Source of the DNA: Bartonella ancashensis
GTDB lineage: Bacteria; Pseudomonadota; Alphaproteobacteria; Rhizobiales; Rhizobiaceae
Direction of reading: 5' to 3'
Length of the DNA: 64,000 nucleotides
NCBI RefSeq assembly: GCF_001281405.1
Contig: NZ_CP010401.1
Location: forward strand, 1,202,001 to 1,266,000
Shown: positions 1 to 10,572 of the stretch, piece by piece
How the letters are laid out: every line of letters begins with the position of its first letter
Numbering within the stretch: the first letter of the stretch is position 1
Program-made: the position numbers and the translations under genes
Notes under the pieces: generated by a model
Told to the model about the DNA's origin: nothing
Databases searched by the model: none
Seen by the model: only the letters and a program-made list of their open reading frames with translations

Positions 1-1163
1 GGCGTGTTCTCAATTGCAAGATTGCTTTTATTTAGGGCACCCAACAGATCATTGATCACCCAATTAGCAACCATCTTCCCATCACGCCCGCAAGCTACCT
101 CTTCAAAATAATCTGCAATTGCTTTGTCCGTTACAAGAATGGAAGCATCATACGCAGTCAACCCCATACTATCTATAAAACGCGCTTTTATATCGTCAGG
201 TAACTCCGGCAGCCCTGAAGCCAAAGCATCAACAAATGCCTGATCAAATTCTAACGGTAATAAATCAGGATCTGGAAAATAACGGTAATCATGCGCTTCT
301 TCCTTTGAGCGCATAGACCGCGTCTCACATTTAACTGCATCAAACAGCCGAGTCTCCTGATCTACCGTACCACCATTCTCTAAAATGGCAATCTGACGAC
401 GTGCCTCATACTCTATAGCTTGGCCAATAAAACGGATAGAATTAATATTCTTTATTTCACAACGCGTTCCAAACGCTCCACCTGGACGACGAACAGATAC
501 ATTAACATCAGCACGGATAGACCCCTCATCCATATTACCATCACAGGTCCCTAAATAACGAACAATTGCTCGCAATTTTGTCATATAAGCCTTAGCTTCC
601 TCTGACGAACGCATATCCGGTTTGGAAACAATTTCCATGAGGGCAACACCAGAGCGATTAAGATCAACAAAAGACATTATTGGATGCTGATCATGCATAG
701 ATTTCCCAGCATCTTGTTCAAGATGAAGCCTTTCAATCCCAACCTCAATATCCTCAAACTCACCATTTGAGTCCGGCCCTATCGATACAACAACTTTCCC
801 TTCACCAACAATAGGGTATTGAAACTGCGAAATTTGATATCCCTGCGGCAAATCTGGATAAAAGTAATTCTTACGATCAAAAATAGACCTCAAATTAATC
901 TGAGCTTTTAATCCTAAACCAGTCCGAATAGCCTGACGAACACACTCCTGATTAACAACAGGTAGCATTCCAGGCATAGCTGCATCAATGAGTGACACAT
1001 TATTATTCGGCTCAGAACCAAATTCCGTAGATGCTCCCGAAAAAAGTTTTGAATTCGACTTAATTTGCGCATGAACTTCCATGCCAATGACGACCTCCCA
1101 ATCACCTGTCGCTCCAGCAATAAAGCGCCTAGGATCAGGGGTGCGATTATCAACAATTTCCAT
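1..1163 (-). CDS. gatB: Aspartyl/glutamyl-tRNA(Asn/Gln) amidotransferase subunit B, 3' end outside window
   Basis: GatB is the kinase/transamidation subunit of the cytoplasmic GatCAB complex, which converts Glu-tRNA(Gln) and Asp-tRNA(Asn) to the amidated forms. About 387 N-terminal residues are visible; the remaining ~110, including the tRNA-binding YqeY-like tail, lie beyond the left edge. The frame is open from the edge to an ATG at 1161-1163 that gives [17 protein letters not shown], followed by the family block with GMEVHAQ, then [28 protein letters not shown] and [11 protein letters not shown]. The start matches what I remember of rhizobial GatB N-termini; a TTG two codons upstream is less likely. 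Downstream on the same strand is tig, about 125 bases after the window's other neighbour boundary. The sequence shows no defects. The assignment is firm; only the C-terminus is unseen. Confidence 0.96.
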   Translation of the reverse strand, partial: MEIVDNRTPDPRRFIAGATGDWEVVIGMEVHAQIKSNSKLFSGASTEFGSEPNNNVSLIDAAMPGMLPVVNQECVRQAIRTGLGLKAQINLRSIFDRKNYFYPDLPQGYQISQFQYPIVGEGKVVVSIGPDSNGEFEDIEVGIERLHLEQDAGKSMHDQHPIMSFVDLNRSGVALMEIVSKPDMRSSEEAKAYMTKLRAIVRYLGTCDGNMDEGSIRADVNVSVRRPGGAFGTRCEIKNINSIRFIGQAIEYEARRQIAILENGGTVDQETRLFDAVKCETRSMRSKEEAHDYRYFPDPDLLPLEFDQAFVDALASGLPELPDDIKARFIDSMGLTAYDASILVTDKAIADYFEEVACGRDGKMVANWVINDLLGALNKSNLAIENT

Positions 1164-1287
1164 TACCAATCCATTACCAATGCTTCTAAAATACTACTTA
1201 ATGTTCCTCAAAATCATCATAGGCATGAACTCAGAACACAAAACCTGCAAATGAAGTCTCCCTACGCAACTTCTCCTGATTCAAAAA

Positions 1288-2712
1288 CTATTTCTTCTTA
1301 TCTGCGACCTTTTTCTTAGTGCTTGCTTTCGCTGAAGAACCTTTTTCAGATTCTGTTTTTGTTGAATCCTTTTTAATTAAGTCTGACTCATCATATTCCT
1401 TCATCAGTTCATCAACTGTTACTTTTTTATCTGTAACTTTTATCTGTGTCAGTAAATAATCAATAACCTTTTCTTCAAAAATTGGTGCACGCAAATTTGC
1501 AACAGCCTCTGGTGTGCGACGAAAAAAGTCCATAATCTCTTTTTCTTGTCCAGGATGCTGACGCAGCTGATCATAGATCGCTGCCTGTAATTCATTTTCA
1601 CTGACTTCAATACCAGCCTTCATTCCAATCTCAGAAAGAACTAAGCCAAGACGAACACGGCGTTGTGCAAGCGTACGATACTCTTCTTGCATCTTCTCCT
1701 CTGTAGTGTTTTCATCCTCAAAAGACCTTCCTGTCCTTTGCAAATCAGCACTGACTTGAGCCCATATATTATCGAACTCAATCTTTACAAGACGCTCAGG
1801 AATTTCAAAATGGTAATCAGCATCTAGTGAATCAAGAATTTGACGCTTGATCTTTTGACGTGTCATGGAACCGTACTGACTTTCAATCTGCTTGTGAACA
1901 ACTTCACGTAGACGATAGAGAGACTCTAAACCAAGTTTTTGTGCTGACTCGTCATCAATTTTCAATTCATCTGGTTTAAAAACAGCCTTAACGGTAACAT
2001 CAAAAACTGCATCTTTACCAGCTAGGTGTGTAACACCATAATCGCCAGGAAATTTAACAGAAATTTCTTGTGTGTCACCAGCTTTTACACCAACTAATTG
2101 TTCTTCAAAGCCTGGAATAAATTGCCCAGAACCAAGAACTAACTGCACATCATTGGCTGCTCCACCATCAAATGAAGTGCCATCAATTTTACCTAAATAA
2201 TCGATTGTAATACGATCATTTTCCTCAGCAAAACCCTCCTTCTCTGAATAGTTCCGGGTAGAGGAAAGAACTTTGTTAACTTGCTCATCCACATCTTTTT
2301 CAAGAACATCTGCAATTTCACGAACAATTTCAATATTCTCGAAACCTTTAATTTCAAACTCCGGCAGAACTTCATATTTTAAACTAAATACAAAATCAGC
2401 ATTACCCTCTAAGACCTTTTCGTCTTCATATACTTCAATTTGCGGTTGCACTGCAGAACGCTCATTACGATCCGCTAAAATAGAACGAGGAGCATCATTC
2501 ATAATTTCATTCAGAACTTCAGCCATAAAAGACTGACCATACATTTTACGAAGATAACCGGAAGGTACCTTTCCAGGACGAAAGCCATTTAACTTAATCT
2601 TATCTTTAGTATCATCTAACCGCTTACTTAACCTTTGCTCCAAATTGTCCATTGGAACTACAACTTTAATCTCGCGTTTCAATCCTTCATTGACTATCTC
2701 AGTAACCTGCAT
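1288..2712 (-). CDS. tig: Trigger factor, ribosome-bound chaperone and prolyl isomerase
   Basis: This protein binds the ribosome exit tunnel near L23 and shields nascent chains. The 474-residue product has the usual three parts. An N-terminal ribosome-binding domain (about 1-145) carries the signature GFRPGKVP at 43-50. An FKBP-type PPIase domain (about 165-250) contains [17 protein letters not shown] and [16 protein letters not shown] helical C-terminal chaperone domain ends in a Lys/Ser/Thr-rich tail (KKKVADKKK), common in alphaproteobacteria. Length is normal for rhizobial trigger factors, which run longer than the 432 residues of E. coli. The gene lies between gatB and a tRNA-Leu on the same strand. 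The ATG is the only plausible start for the conserved [14 protein letters not shown] opening. Confidence 0.98.
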   Translation of the reverse strand: MQVTEIVNEGLKREIKVVVPMDNLEQRLSKRLDDTKDKIKLNGFRPGKVPSGYLRKMYGQSFMAEVLNEIMNDAPRSILADRNERSAVQPQIEVYEDEKVLEGNADFVFSLKYEVLPEFEIKGFENIEIVREIADVLEKDVDEQVNKVLSSTRNYSEKEGFAEENDRITIDYLGKIDGTSFDGGAANDVQLVLGSGQFIPGFEEQLVGVKAGDTQEISVKFPGDYGVTHLAGKDAVFDVTVKAVFKPDELKIDDESAQKLGLESLYRLREVVHKQIESQYGSMTRQKIKRQILDSLDADYHFEIPERLVKIEFDNIWAQVSADLQRTGRSFEDENTTEEKMQEEYRTLAQRRVRLGLVLSEIGMKAGIEVSENELQAAIYDQLRQHPGQEKEIMDFFRRTPEAVANLRAPIFEEKVIDYLLTQIKVTDKKVTVDELMKEYDESDLIKKDSTKTESEKGSSAKASTKKKVADKKK

Positions 2713-2847
2713 CGAACAACCTTCGTCTTTTTAGGAAATGAATAATTACATCTCCCGGAATAACAATACCTCAACACCTAAAGTGTCAGCTTCATATAAG
2801 GCAGATTCCACACACTCCCAATTTAGAGTATTGAAAGCGACTCCCTT

Positions 2848-2930
2848 TGGTGCGGATGGAGGGAGTCGAACCCCCACGGTTTCCCGCCAGAACCTAAATC
2901 TGGTGCGTCTACCAATTTCGCCACATCCGC
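2848..2930 (-). tRNA. tRNA-Leu, anticodon UAG
   Basis: On the minus strand the sequence folds as a class II tRNA. The acceptor arm GCGGATG pairs with CATCCGC, followed by discriminator A and a genome-encoded CCA at 2848-2850. The D arm contains AATTGGTAGA. The anticodon stem CCAGA/TCTGG closes the loop TTTAGGT, giving anticodon TAG (reads CUN leucine codons). A long variable arm CGGGAAACCGT is diagnostic of Leu/Ser-type tRNAs, and the T loop is TTCGACT. The gene sits between tig and trmFO. Confidence 0.97.
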
Positions 2931-3098
2931 TAAACTTGAAAATAAATAGCTTCGCATCAGCAATTTTCTATATCACTCAATTTTAACCAATTAAAGAAAA
3001 AAAGAGAGAAAATACATTCTAACCCATATATATCATTTTTCACATTACGAAAAAAGTTTTACTATTCAGATAATACTATATTTATATAGAGTCGGATC

Positions 3099-4430
3099 AT
3101 GTTAAACAAACACAACACTCCAATTCACGTTATCGGTGGTGGTCTCGCTGGAAGCGAAGCAAGTTGGCAAATCGCTCAATCAAAAATTCCTGTAATTTTA
3201 CACGAAATGAGACCAATAAAAACATCTGAGGCCCATAAAACTGATAAACTCGCGGAGCTCGTATGCTCTAATTCATTCCGTTCAGATGATTCATCAACAA
3301 ATGCTGTAGGACTCTTACACGCCGAAATGCGACTTGCCAATTCCCTCATTATGAAGGCTGCAGACGCTCATAGAGTACCTGCTGGAAGTGCACTAGCTGT
3401 CGATCGCAACGGCTTCTCTCAAACTATTACAGAGATACTTGAAAATCATCCTCTTATCACAATAATGCGAGAAGAAGTACTTGATATTCCTGAAGATTGG
3501 CACAACGTCATCATTGCAACTGGCCCCCTCACTTCATCAGCATTGGCCCGAACAATACAAAGGGAAACAGGGATAGAATCATTGTCTTTCTTCGATGCCA
3601 TTGCTCCTATCATTTACACTGATAGCGTTAATATGGACGTTTGTTGGTATCAATCTCGCTATGATAAGAGCAGTCCTGGAGGAACTGGAAAAGATTATCT
3701 TAACTGCTCTCTGAATAAAGAACAATATGAAGCATTCATTCAAGAACTAATACATGGAGAAAAAATAGAATTTCGAGAATTTGAAAAAACTCCCTACTTC
3801 GATGGGTGCTTACCAATCGAAATCATGGCTGAGCGTGGTATTGATACCCTGAGGCATGGCCCTATGAAACCAATAGGATTAACAAATGCTCATAACCCCA
3901 CGGTTAAAGCTCACGCCGTTGTACAGCTACGCCAAGATAATACTCTCGGTACACTTTACAATATGGTTGGATTTCAAACAAAACTGAAATACAGTGAACA
4001 AGTCCGTATTTTTAGAAAAATTCCTGGCCTCGAACGAGCAGAATTTGCGCGTCTTGGTGGCCTCCACCGCAACACCTATATTAATTCTCCAATTATTCTA
4101 GATCATACACTTCGTCTAAAAGAGAGACCTCAGATACGTTTCGCTGGACAAATTACAGGATGTGAGGGCTATGTAGAATCATCTGCAATAGGACTTCTTG
4201 CAGGACGATTCGCTGTTGCTGAATACAATCATTCTTTCCCCTCTTTACCACCAAAAACGACTGCGTTAGGGGCCCTCCTGAACTACATCACAGATGGACA
4301 TATTGTAACCAATGAAGTAGGGAAAAAATCTTTTCAACCTATGAATATAAATTTTGGTCTATTTCCGCCTATTGATTCCACCGACTCTTCGGTGAAAAAT
4401 GCACAAAAAAAGAAAAGAGAGAGAGTATAA
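3099..4430 (+). CDS. trmFO: tRNA (uracil-54-C5) methyltransferase, folate/FAD-dependent, with altered C-terminus
   Basis: TrmFO makes ribothymidine-54 in the tRNA T loop using methylenetetrahydrofolate and FADH2. The FAD-binding loop IGGGLAGSE is at residues 12-20, followed by family blocks [66 protein letters not shown] and [12 protein letters not shown]. The reading frame ends at 443 residues with KKKRERV. The -1 frame beyond it stays open to a stop at 4478-4480 and encodes RALNDCTKWLTNEK, which looks like the normal family tail. A slip in the A7 run (4405-4411) or the GA repeat (4417-4425) therefore probably replaced about 20 residues. The catalytic core is intact, so activity may be kept. 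The gene stands alone on the plus strand after the tRNA. Confidence 0.93.
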   Translation: MLNKHNTPIHVIGGGLAGSEASWQIAQSKIPVILHEMRPIKTSEAHKTDKLAELVCSNSFRSDDSSTNAVGLLHAEMRLANSLIMKAADAHRVPAGSALAVDRNGFSQTITEILENHPLITIMREEVLDIPEDWHNVIIATGPLTSSALARTIQRETGIESLSFFDAIAPIIYTDSVNMDVCWYQSRYDKSSPGGTGKDYLNCSLNKEQYEAFIQELIHGEKIEFREFEKTPYFDGCLPIEIMAERGIDTLRHGPMKPIGLTNAHNPTVKAHAVVQLRQDNTLGTLYNMVGFQTKLKYSEQVRIFRKIPGLERAEFARLGGLHRNTYINSPIILDHTLRLKERPQIRFAGQITGCEGYVESSAIGLLAGRFAVAEYNHSFPSLPPKTTALGALLNYITDGHIVTNEVGKKSFQPMNINFGLFPPIDSTDSSVKNAQKKKRERV

Positions 4431-4757
4431 CTGCACGAGCTCTAAATGACTGCACAAAGTGGCTAACAAACGAAAAATAGCCTCTTAATCGATCATTCTT
4501 GGTTTCCAATCCAACGAATACCCAATTCTATTAACGTGAATACCCCGCTTCCAACAGCGGACGTCAGCACAATAACAAGCCACAAACAACAAAAACATGA
4601 TATCTTTGCTTTACAGACCTAACACCTTACTTAGATCAAAACAAACCTTACAGATACTGCATCGAACGAGACCCCCCCACTCCCAAAAATCTTAACAACA
4701 TCAAAGATTTTCTACAACTTAAACGCTTTTTCACAAAAACATCTAAAAGGACCCTCT
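4431..4757. other. Intergenic stretch between trmFO and hup
   Basis: This is 327 bases with no supportable gene. The first 50 bases carry the displaced 3' end of trmFO in the -1 frame (stop at 4478-4480). The rest is AT-rich and holds no tRNA fold or convincing ORF. The hup terminator begins at its right end. Confidence 0.6.
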
Positions 4758-4791
4758 AAAAAAACCCGCTTATCGATAAACCGGGTTTTTT
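4758..4791 (-). terminator. Rho-independent terminator downstream of hup
   Basis: The arms AAAAAACCCG (from 4759) and CGGGTTTTTT (to 4791) are perfect complements around a 13-base loop. A-tract and T-tract flanks let it work in both orientations. It starts 17 bases past the hup stop codon, so hup is its obvious user; it could also stop transcripts leaving trmFO. Confidence 0.85.
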
Positions 4792-4807
4792 AAAAATGAA
4801 ATTCAAA

Positions 4808-5086
4808 TCACTTTTTATTGACAGCCTCTTTAAGAGTTTTGCCTGCAAAAAACTTAGGCACGGAACGCGCTGGAATGTCAATTTCAGCACCCGTCGAAGG
4901 ATTACGCCCTTTTGTGGCTGCACGCTGAGAAACTTCAAAACAACCAAAACCCGGCAGACGCACATCACTTCCTTGAGCCAAAGTCTCCGTTACAGAAGCA
5001 ATAAAAGCATCTAAAACAGAAGCAGCCTGTGCTTTCGAAATATCAGCCTTCTCAGCAATAGAGCTAACCAACTCACCTTTATTCAT
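4808..5086 (-). CDS. hup: DNA-binding protein HU
   Basis: HU is the small nucleoid protein that binds and bends DNA without sequence specificity. The 92-residue length, the N-terminal helix-turn-helix dimer core ([20 protein letters not shown]) and the beta-arm with [13 protein letters not shown] at about 61-73, including the intercalating proline, are textbook HU. GFGCFEV and the K-rich end are also conserved. It follows lon on the same strand, as in many alphaproteobacteria, and is closed by a clear terminator. IHF is unlikely because the arm has the HU-type sequence and the order is hup-lon. Confidence 0.97.
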   Translation of the reverse strand: MNKGELVSSIAEKADISKAQAASVLDAFIASVTETLAQGSDVRLPGFGCFEVSQRAATKGRNPSTGAEIDIPARSVPKFFAGKTLKEAVNKK

Positions 5087-5312
5087 TGAATGTTTCCTTT
5101 CCTATATTACTGAATAACATGTAAATGGACCATCAATAAGTTTATTAAAAACTATAATAAACTGAAGAGTTATTTTGTTTCAGAATGTTGTTTTTTAACA
5201 AAAATCACAGTTATTCACGGTTTTTTCATCTTTTTTTCAAGAAAGACAAAGCAAACGTTGCCTAAAAAGGCTCTAATCACCGAAAAATAGGATAATCGAC
5301 CAGAAAAATGAA

Positions 5313-7733
5313 TCAATGAACCGGTAGAGTTTCACCATCATTTTCTGTCCTAGAAACTGTGGGTACGGTAGAAGGTTCTACCCACTCAATAGCCTCAGGG
5401 AAACGGACCAATGCATGCTTAAGAACTTCACTTATGTGATTTACTGGGATAATCTCCATACTATTTTTGATATCATCAGGTACATCAACTAAATCTTTTG
5501 CGTTTTCTTCAGGAATGAGAACTTTCTTGATCCCCCCTCGCAGAGCAGCAAGCAACTTTTCTTTTAACCCACCAATTGGTAAAACACACCCTCGCAGAGT
5601 AATCTCACCGGTCATTGCTACATCTTTTAGAACAGGTATTTCTGTTAAAATCGAAACAATTGCTGTAACCATCGCAATCCCAGCAGACGGGCCATCCTTA
5701 GGCGTTGCACCTTCCGGAACATGAACATGAATATCACACTTCTCAAAAAGTGGCGGTTCAATACCAAAATCAACGGCACGAAAACGTACATAAGATGCTG
5801 CCGCTGAGATAGATTCTTTCATAATATCACGTAAATTTCCGGTTACGATCATCTTCCCCTTACCTGGCATCATGACACCTTCAATAGTCAAAAGCTCTCC
5901 ACCAACTTCAGTCCATGCAAGTCCAGTAACAACTCCAATTTGATTTTCACCTTCGATTTGACCAAAGCGATAACGCCTAACACCTAAAAAGTCATCTATG
6001 TTTTTCTCTGTAACACTCACAGACTTCTTTTTATCTTTTATAATTCTTGTAACTGACTTACGTGCCAACTTCATGAGCTCTCGCTCAAGACTACGAACAC
6101 CTGCTTCTCGCGTATAAAATTGAATGACCGACCTTATTGCATCATCAGAAACACTGAACTCCTTTTTGGACAAAGAATGATCCTTTAGCGCCTTCGGCAA
6201 GAGATGCCTCTTAGCAATCTCCACCTTTTCATACTCGGTGTAACCGGCAATGCGAATGATCTCCATACGGTCCATGAGTGGACCTGGAATATTCAGCGTA
6301 TTTGCAGTAGCAACAAACATAACATCAGAAAGATCATACTCCACCTCTAAATAATGATCAACGAATGCACCATTTTGCTCAGGATCAAGAACCTCTAATA
6401 AAGCTGAAGAAGGATCTCCACGAAAATCTTGCCCCATTTTATCAATTTCATCAAGTAAAAAGAGCGGATTGGTTTTCTTAGCCTTTTTCATAGATTGGAT
6501 TATTTTTCCTGGCATAGACCCTATATAAGTCCGACGATGCCCACGGATCTCCGCTTCATCACGAACACCTCCCAGTGAAACACGAACGTACTCCCGCCCC
6601 GTTGCTTTTGCAATAGAACGCGCTAATGACGTTTTCCCAACGCCTGGAGGACCTAAGAGGCAAATGATTGGCCCCTTTACTTTTAAAGATCTACTTTGTA
6701 CCGCAAGATACTCTACAATTCGCTCTTTCACCTTTTCGAGACCAAAGTGCTCACTGTCCATTACTTTTTCAGCAAAATTTAAATCGCTCTTAATCTTCGA
6801 TTTTTTCCCCCAGGGTACAGCTAAAATCCAGTCGAGGTAATTACGGACAACTGTTGCTTCTGCAGACATAGGAGACATATTCCGAAGCTTTTTAAGCTCT
6901 GCTTCAGCTTTTATGCAAGCTTCTTTTGATAATTTCGTTTTCTTGATTCGACTCTCTATCTCAGACAATTCATCACGACCATCATCACCCGTCCCCAATT
7001 CTTTCTGAATAGCCTTTAATTGCTCATTTAAGTAGTATTCTCTCTGAGTCTTCTCCATCTGCCTTTTAACATGCGAACGAATCCGCTTTTCAACTTGCAA
7101 AACAGAGATCTCTCCTTCCATAAAAAAAAGCACACGTTCCAAGCGATCTCTTACAGAAAATAGAGCTAATATTTCTTGCTTCTCTGGAAGCTTAATAACC
7201 AAATACGAAGCAACAGTATCTGCAAGCTTAGAAGGATCATCAATCTGACTAACCGCATTTACAATTTCAGGAGAAATCTTCTTATTAAGCTTCACGTAAT
7301 TCTCAAAATAAACGACAACCGATCGAAAAAGAGCCTCAATTTCAATCTCATCTTCTTCAGATTCCGCCACAACAGTTGCATACGCTTGGTGGTACTCTTC
7401 ATTTGCGGTAAAATGAACAATCTTGGCACGAGCCTTCCCTTCAACCAAAACTTTAACAGTTCCATCAGGAAGCCTCAAAAGTTGAAGAACATTAGCAAAA
7501 GTACCGATATCATAAATATCCTCTGGTTTTGGATCATCTGCAGCAGCATTTTTTTGGGTTGCCAATAATATTGGCTTATTTGCTGCCATTGTTTTTTCAA
7601 GAGCATGTATTGACTTCTCCCGCCCTACAAAGAGTGGAACAATCATATGTGGAAATACAACAATATCGCGAAGGGGTAAAACAGCATAAGCTTCCTCTGC
7701 TGTCCCCTGTATCTCTCCATTAATATGTTGCAT
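5313..7733 (-). CDS. lon: ATP-dependent protease Lon
   Basis: Lon is a cytoplasmic AAA+ serine protease that degrades damaged and regulatory proteins. The 806-residue protein has a LON substrate-binding N-domain (from AVLPLRDIVVFPHMIVPLFVGRE), a coiled-coil region, an AAA+ module with Walker A GPPGVGKT at 361-368 and Walker B FLLDEIDKM, and a C-terminal protease domain. The catalytic dyad is visible as Ser683 in GPSAGIAM and Lys726 in GGLKEKLLAA, at the same 43-residue spacing as E. coli S679/K722. Length is normal. It lies between clpX and hup, all on one strand, forming a proteostasis cluster. The ATG start gives MQHINGEIQG; no stronger alternative lies nearby. Confidence 0.98.
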   Translation of the reverse strand: MQHINGEIQGTAEEAYAVLPLRDIVVFPHMIVPLFVGREKSIHALEKTMAANKPILLATQKNAAADDPKPEDIYDIGTFANVLQLLRLPDGTVKVLVEGKARAKIVHFTANEEYHQAYATVVAESEEDEIEIEALFRSVVVYFENYVKLNKKISPEIVNAVSQIDDPSKLADTVASYLVIKLPEKQEILALFSVRDRLERVLFFMEGEISVLQVEKRIRSHVKRQMEKTQREYYLNEQLKAIQKELGTGDDGRDELSEIESRIKKTKLSKEACIKAEAELKKLRNMSPMSAEATVVRNYLDWILAVPWGKKSKIKSDLNFAEKVMDSEHFGLEKVKERIVEYLAVQSRSLKVKGPIICLLGPPGVGKTSLARSIAKATGREYVRVSLGGVRDEAEIRGHRRTYIGSMPGKIIQSMKKAKKTNPLFLLDEIDKMGQDFRGDPSSALLEVLDPEQNGAFVDHYLEVEYDLSDVMFVATANTLNIPGPLMDRMEIIRIAGYTEYEKVEIAKRHLLPKALKDHSLSKKEFSVSDDAIRSVIQFYTREAGVRSLERELMKLARKSVTRIIKDKKKSVSVTEKNIDDFLGVRRYRFGQIEGENQIGVVTGLAWTEVGGELLTIEGVMMPGKGKMIVTGNLRDIMKESISAAASYVRFRAVDFGIEPPLFEKCDIHVHVPEGATPKDGPSAGIAMVTAIVSILTEIPVLKDVAMTGEITLRGCVLPIGGLKEKLLAALRGGIKKVLIPEENAKDLVDVPDDIKNSMEIIPVNHISEVLKHALVRFPEAIEWVEPSTVPTVSRTENDGETLPVH

Positions 7734-7921
7734 ACTTTTCCTTTCCGAAACCTATGATGATATTCATCACACAGATTACTTTCAAAACCTGAACCCCCAC
7801 CCCTGCAATAGAGAAGATGGTAACAAATGATAAACAAATCAAGTACTGTGCTAACAAGCTTAGAAATATCTTATTTCCAAATATCCCTTTTTACTAATTT
7901 ATACAGCTAGCTACAGCAACA

Positions 7922-9196
7922 CTACGCAGATACATTTTCTTTGTTTTTTACACATTCTGAATAAATATATAACGGCTGAGCTTTTTCCTCAACAACATCG
8001 CTTGAAATCACAACTTCTCGTACACCTTCGAGAGATGGTAACTCAAACATGGTATCAAGAAGAATCTTTTCCATAATAGAGCGTAACCCACGAGCGCCAG
8101 TTTTTCGCTCAATCGCCTTACGAGCAACTGCCCGTAAAGCATCTTCATGAAATGTTAACTCGACATTCTCCATCTCAAAAAGATACTGATACTGTTTCAC
8201 TAAAGCATTTTTTGGTTGCGACAAGATCCTAAATAGCGCGTTAATATCCAAATCTTCTAAAGTAGCTATAATAGGAAGACGACCTATAAATTCTGGAATC
8301 AAACCAAACTTCACAAGATCTTCGGGTTCTAAATCATGAAAAATTTCTCCAACTCGACGCTCATCTTGTGCCTTAACTGTAGCAGAAAAACCTATTGAGG
8401 TTTTTTCACCACGTCCCGAGATAATCTTCTCTAAACCAGCAAACGCTCCCCCACAAATAAACAAGATATTCGTAGTATCAACCTGCAAAAATTCTTGCTG
8501 CGGATGCTTACGCCCACCTTGTGGAGGAACAGAAGCAACTGTTCCTTCCATAATTTTTAGTAAGGCTTGCTGAACACCTTCACCTGAAACGTCTCTCGTT
8601 ATAGAGGGATTGTCAGCTTTGCGAGAAATTTTATCAACTTCATCAATATATACAATACCGCGCTGCGCGCGTTCAACATTATAATCAGCTGCTTGAAGAA
8701 GCTTTAAAATGATATTTTCAACATCTTCACCTACGTACCCAGCCTCAGTCAAAGTGGTAGCATCTGCCATAGTAAAAGGCACATCAATGATACGTGCTAA
8801 AGTCTGTGCCAAATAAGTTTTACCACACCCTGTTGGTCCCACAAGAAGAATATTTGATTTTGCTAACTCAATAGCATTGCTCTTAAATTGGTGTGCGAGC
8901 CGCTTGTAATGATTATGGACAGCAACAGAAAGAACACGTTTTGCATACTTCTGACCAATCACATAATCATCAAGAACCTCTATAATTTCCTGTGGGGTAG
9001 GAACACCATCACGTGCCCTAATATTTGAAGACTTATTTTCTTCACGGATAATGTCCGTACAAAGCTCCACGCATTCATCACAAATGAATACAGTGGGACC
9101 CGCAATAAGTTTACGTACCTCATGCTGACTCTTTCCGCAGAATGAGCAATAGAGAGTGTTCTTCGATTCGCTCCCACTATTGCTAATTTTGCTCAT
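7922..9196 (-). CDS. clpX: ClpX, unfoldase subunit of ClpXP
   Basis: ClpX recognises tagged substrates, unfolds them with ATP and feeds them to ClpP. The N-terminal zinc finger uses Cys17, Cys20, Cys39 and Cys42. Walker A GPTGCGKT is at 120-127, the pore loop GYVGEDVE and the RKH loop (GGRKHPQQE) follow, and Walker B is [10 protein letters not shown]. The IGF-type ClpP-docking loop appears as KTSIGFSA. The 424 residues match the family. The gene is 187 bases downstream of clpP in the same direction, the usual alphaproteobacterial order clpP-clpX-lon. Confidence 0.98.
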   Translation of the reverse strand: MSKISNSGSESKNTLYCSFCGKSQHEVRKLIAGPTVFICDECVELCTDIIREENKSSNIRARDGVPTPQEIIEVLDDYVIGQKYAKRVLSVAVHNHYKRLAHQFKSNAIELAKSNILLVGPTGCGKTYLAQTLARIIDVPFTMADATTLTEAGYVGEDVENIILKLLQAADYNVERAQRGIVYIDEVDKISRKADNPSITRDVSGEGVQQALLKIMEGTVASVPPQGGRKHPQQEFLQVDTTNILFICGGAFAGLEKIISGRGEKTSIGFSATVKAQDERRVGEIFHDLEPEDLVKFGLIPEFIGRLPIIATLEDLDINALFRILSQPKNALVKQYQYLFEMENVELTFHEDALRAVARKAIERKTGARGLRSIMEKILLDTMFELPSLEGVREVVISSDVVEEKAQPLYIYSECVKNKENVSA

Positions 9197-9383
9197 TTCA
9201 TTTTCCTTTCACTCCAACATAGAAATACTTTCTTCCTTTATTAAAGAAGTTTTTTATAATTACAAATACAAAGATACACTCAAACATACAAACGCCGTAT
9301 TATTTTCAAATAACCTATATCTTAAAGTAGCTATTTTAAGGGCAGCCTTTGTTTACTTCAACGATGTGTAACTTAAAAAACTT

Positions 9384-10010
9384 CTAATCTTCTTCTTGAG
9401 ATTCTGCACGACACTGAATAACATCATCAATTAAACCGAATGCCTTCGCTTCTCCTGCTCTCATAAAATGATCACGGTCAAGAGTTTTCTCAATAACTTC
9501 ATAGCTTTGTCCTGTATGATGAACATAAATCTCATTCAAATGACGCTTCATCTTTATAATATCTTGTGCATGCCGTTCAATATCAGAGGCTTGACCCTGA
9601 AAGCCCCCAGATGGCTGATGCACCATTACACGAGCATTCGGCAATGAAAAACGACGACCCTTCTCTCCAGCTGTTAAAAGTAATGATCCCATAGATGCAG
9701 CTTGCCCCATACATAACGTTGAAACAGGAGGACGGATAAACTGCATAGTATCATAAATTGCCATGCCAGACGTCACAACACCACCAGGAGAATTGATGTA
9801 TAAACTAATTTCTTTTTTAGGATTTTCTGCCTCTAAAAAGAGCAATTGAGCACACACAAGTGTTGCCATACCATCTTCAATAGGACCATTAATAAAAATA
9901 ATCCGCTCTTTTAGGAGACGAGAAAAAATATCATAAGCACGCTCACCACGATTAGTTTGTTCAACAACCATGGGTACCAAATTTAAAGCCGTTTTTACAA
10001 GATCACTCAT
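9384..10010 (-). CDS. clpP: ATP-dependent Clp protease proteolytic subunit
   Basis: ClpP forms the tetradecameric serine-protease chamber of ClpXP. The catalytic triad is Ser106 (GQAASMGS), His131 (VMVHQPSGG) and Asp180 (DRDHFM), with the same spacings as E. coli ClpP. The 208-residue size is normal. The first gene of the clpP-clpX-lon block, it has a possible heat-shock-type promoter 30-60 bases upstream. The product begins [19 protein letters not shown], with the usual short N-terminal segment before the processed core. Confidence 0.98.
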   Translation of the reverse strand: MSDLVKTALNLVPMVVEQTNRGERAYDIFSRLLKERIIFINGPIEDGMATLVCAQLLFLEAENPKKEISLYINSPGGVVTSGMAIYDTMQFIRPPVSTLCMGQAASMGSLLLTAGEKGRRFSLPNARVMVHQPSGGFQGQASDIERHAQDIIKMKRHLNEIYVHHTGQSYEVIEKTLDRDHFMRAGEAKAFGLIDDVIQCRAESQEED

Positions 10011-10042
10011 CTATTTACTTCCATCGATATTTAAGAATCGCC

Positions 10043-10072
10043 ATTTTATATGCTAACTGAGCTATTCATAAG
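10043..10072 (-). promoter_or_regulatory. Possible heat-shock-type promoter of clpP
   Basis: Read on the minus strand, CTTATGA (10066-10072) is followed after 13 bases by CATATAA, running into an AT-rich stretch, about 33 bases before the clpP start codon. This resembles the sigma-32 pattern (CTTGAA ... CCATAT) in spacing and position, but each hexamer is imperfect. Heat-shock control of clpP is common; here it is inferred. Confidence 0.3.
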
Positions 10073-10572
10073 CCAACACCACTCTCTCATGCAAGCCACA
10101 ATGAGCCGCAACAAAGAAAGATTACAATGCCAGCAATTAATCAATACTCAGAACGAATACCGTCAAAAAAACTCATCCTAATCAAAACAAAATTTTTCTC
10201 TGCGATAGCAAAATAACCTCAGGGGCCCCTCTACCATTCAAGAAACTTTATATGCATAAAGTCTAAGATGACATCGTATCTTTCGTGAAAAACTATGCTG
10301 TTTAAAAATTACCATTACTAATTTTTGATTTCATAATTCGAATCCAACTTTAAAAAGCTAATCTCTTTCTTCCAACTAAACAAAGAAAAAACAAAAATCT
10401 AACTAATAAAAATTACCCTTACCTCTACCAAATAAGTACAGGGGATTTTTATATTGGGATCATTAAATTGCAAAAAATATTCTAGATTAATACATTCAAA
10501 CACCATGAGGTACATCTCTTTGTATATCAACTTTGCCTTATGCCTCAGCAAATACACTCAAAACTTTATGCA
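10073..10572. other. Intergenic stretch between clpP and trkA
   Basis: About 500 AT-rich bases without a convincing gene. It contains a 10-base palindrome AGGGGCCCCT (10221-10230) and an 8-bp perfect hairpin AAAAATTA/TAATTTTT (10304-10326, loop of seven). In rhizobial relatives hfq and hflX follow trkA; I see no trace of either here. Confidence 0.5.

Noticed and set aside
2738..2986. 82-codon plus-strand frame
   Set aside because: It runs across the tRNA-Leu gene on the opposite strand and resembles no protein family.
10221..10230. GC-rich palindrome AGGGGCCCCT as a terminator or operator
   Set aside because: It has no loop, no T-run and no partner copy; a single 10-base palindrome is weak evidence.
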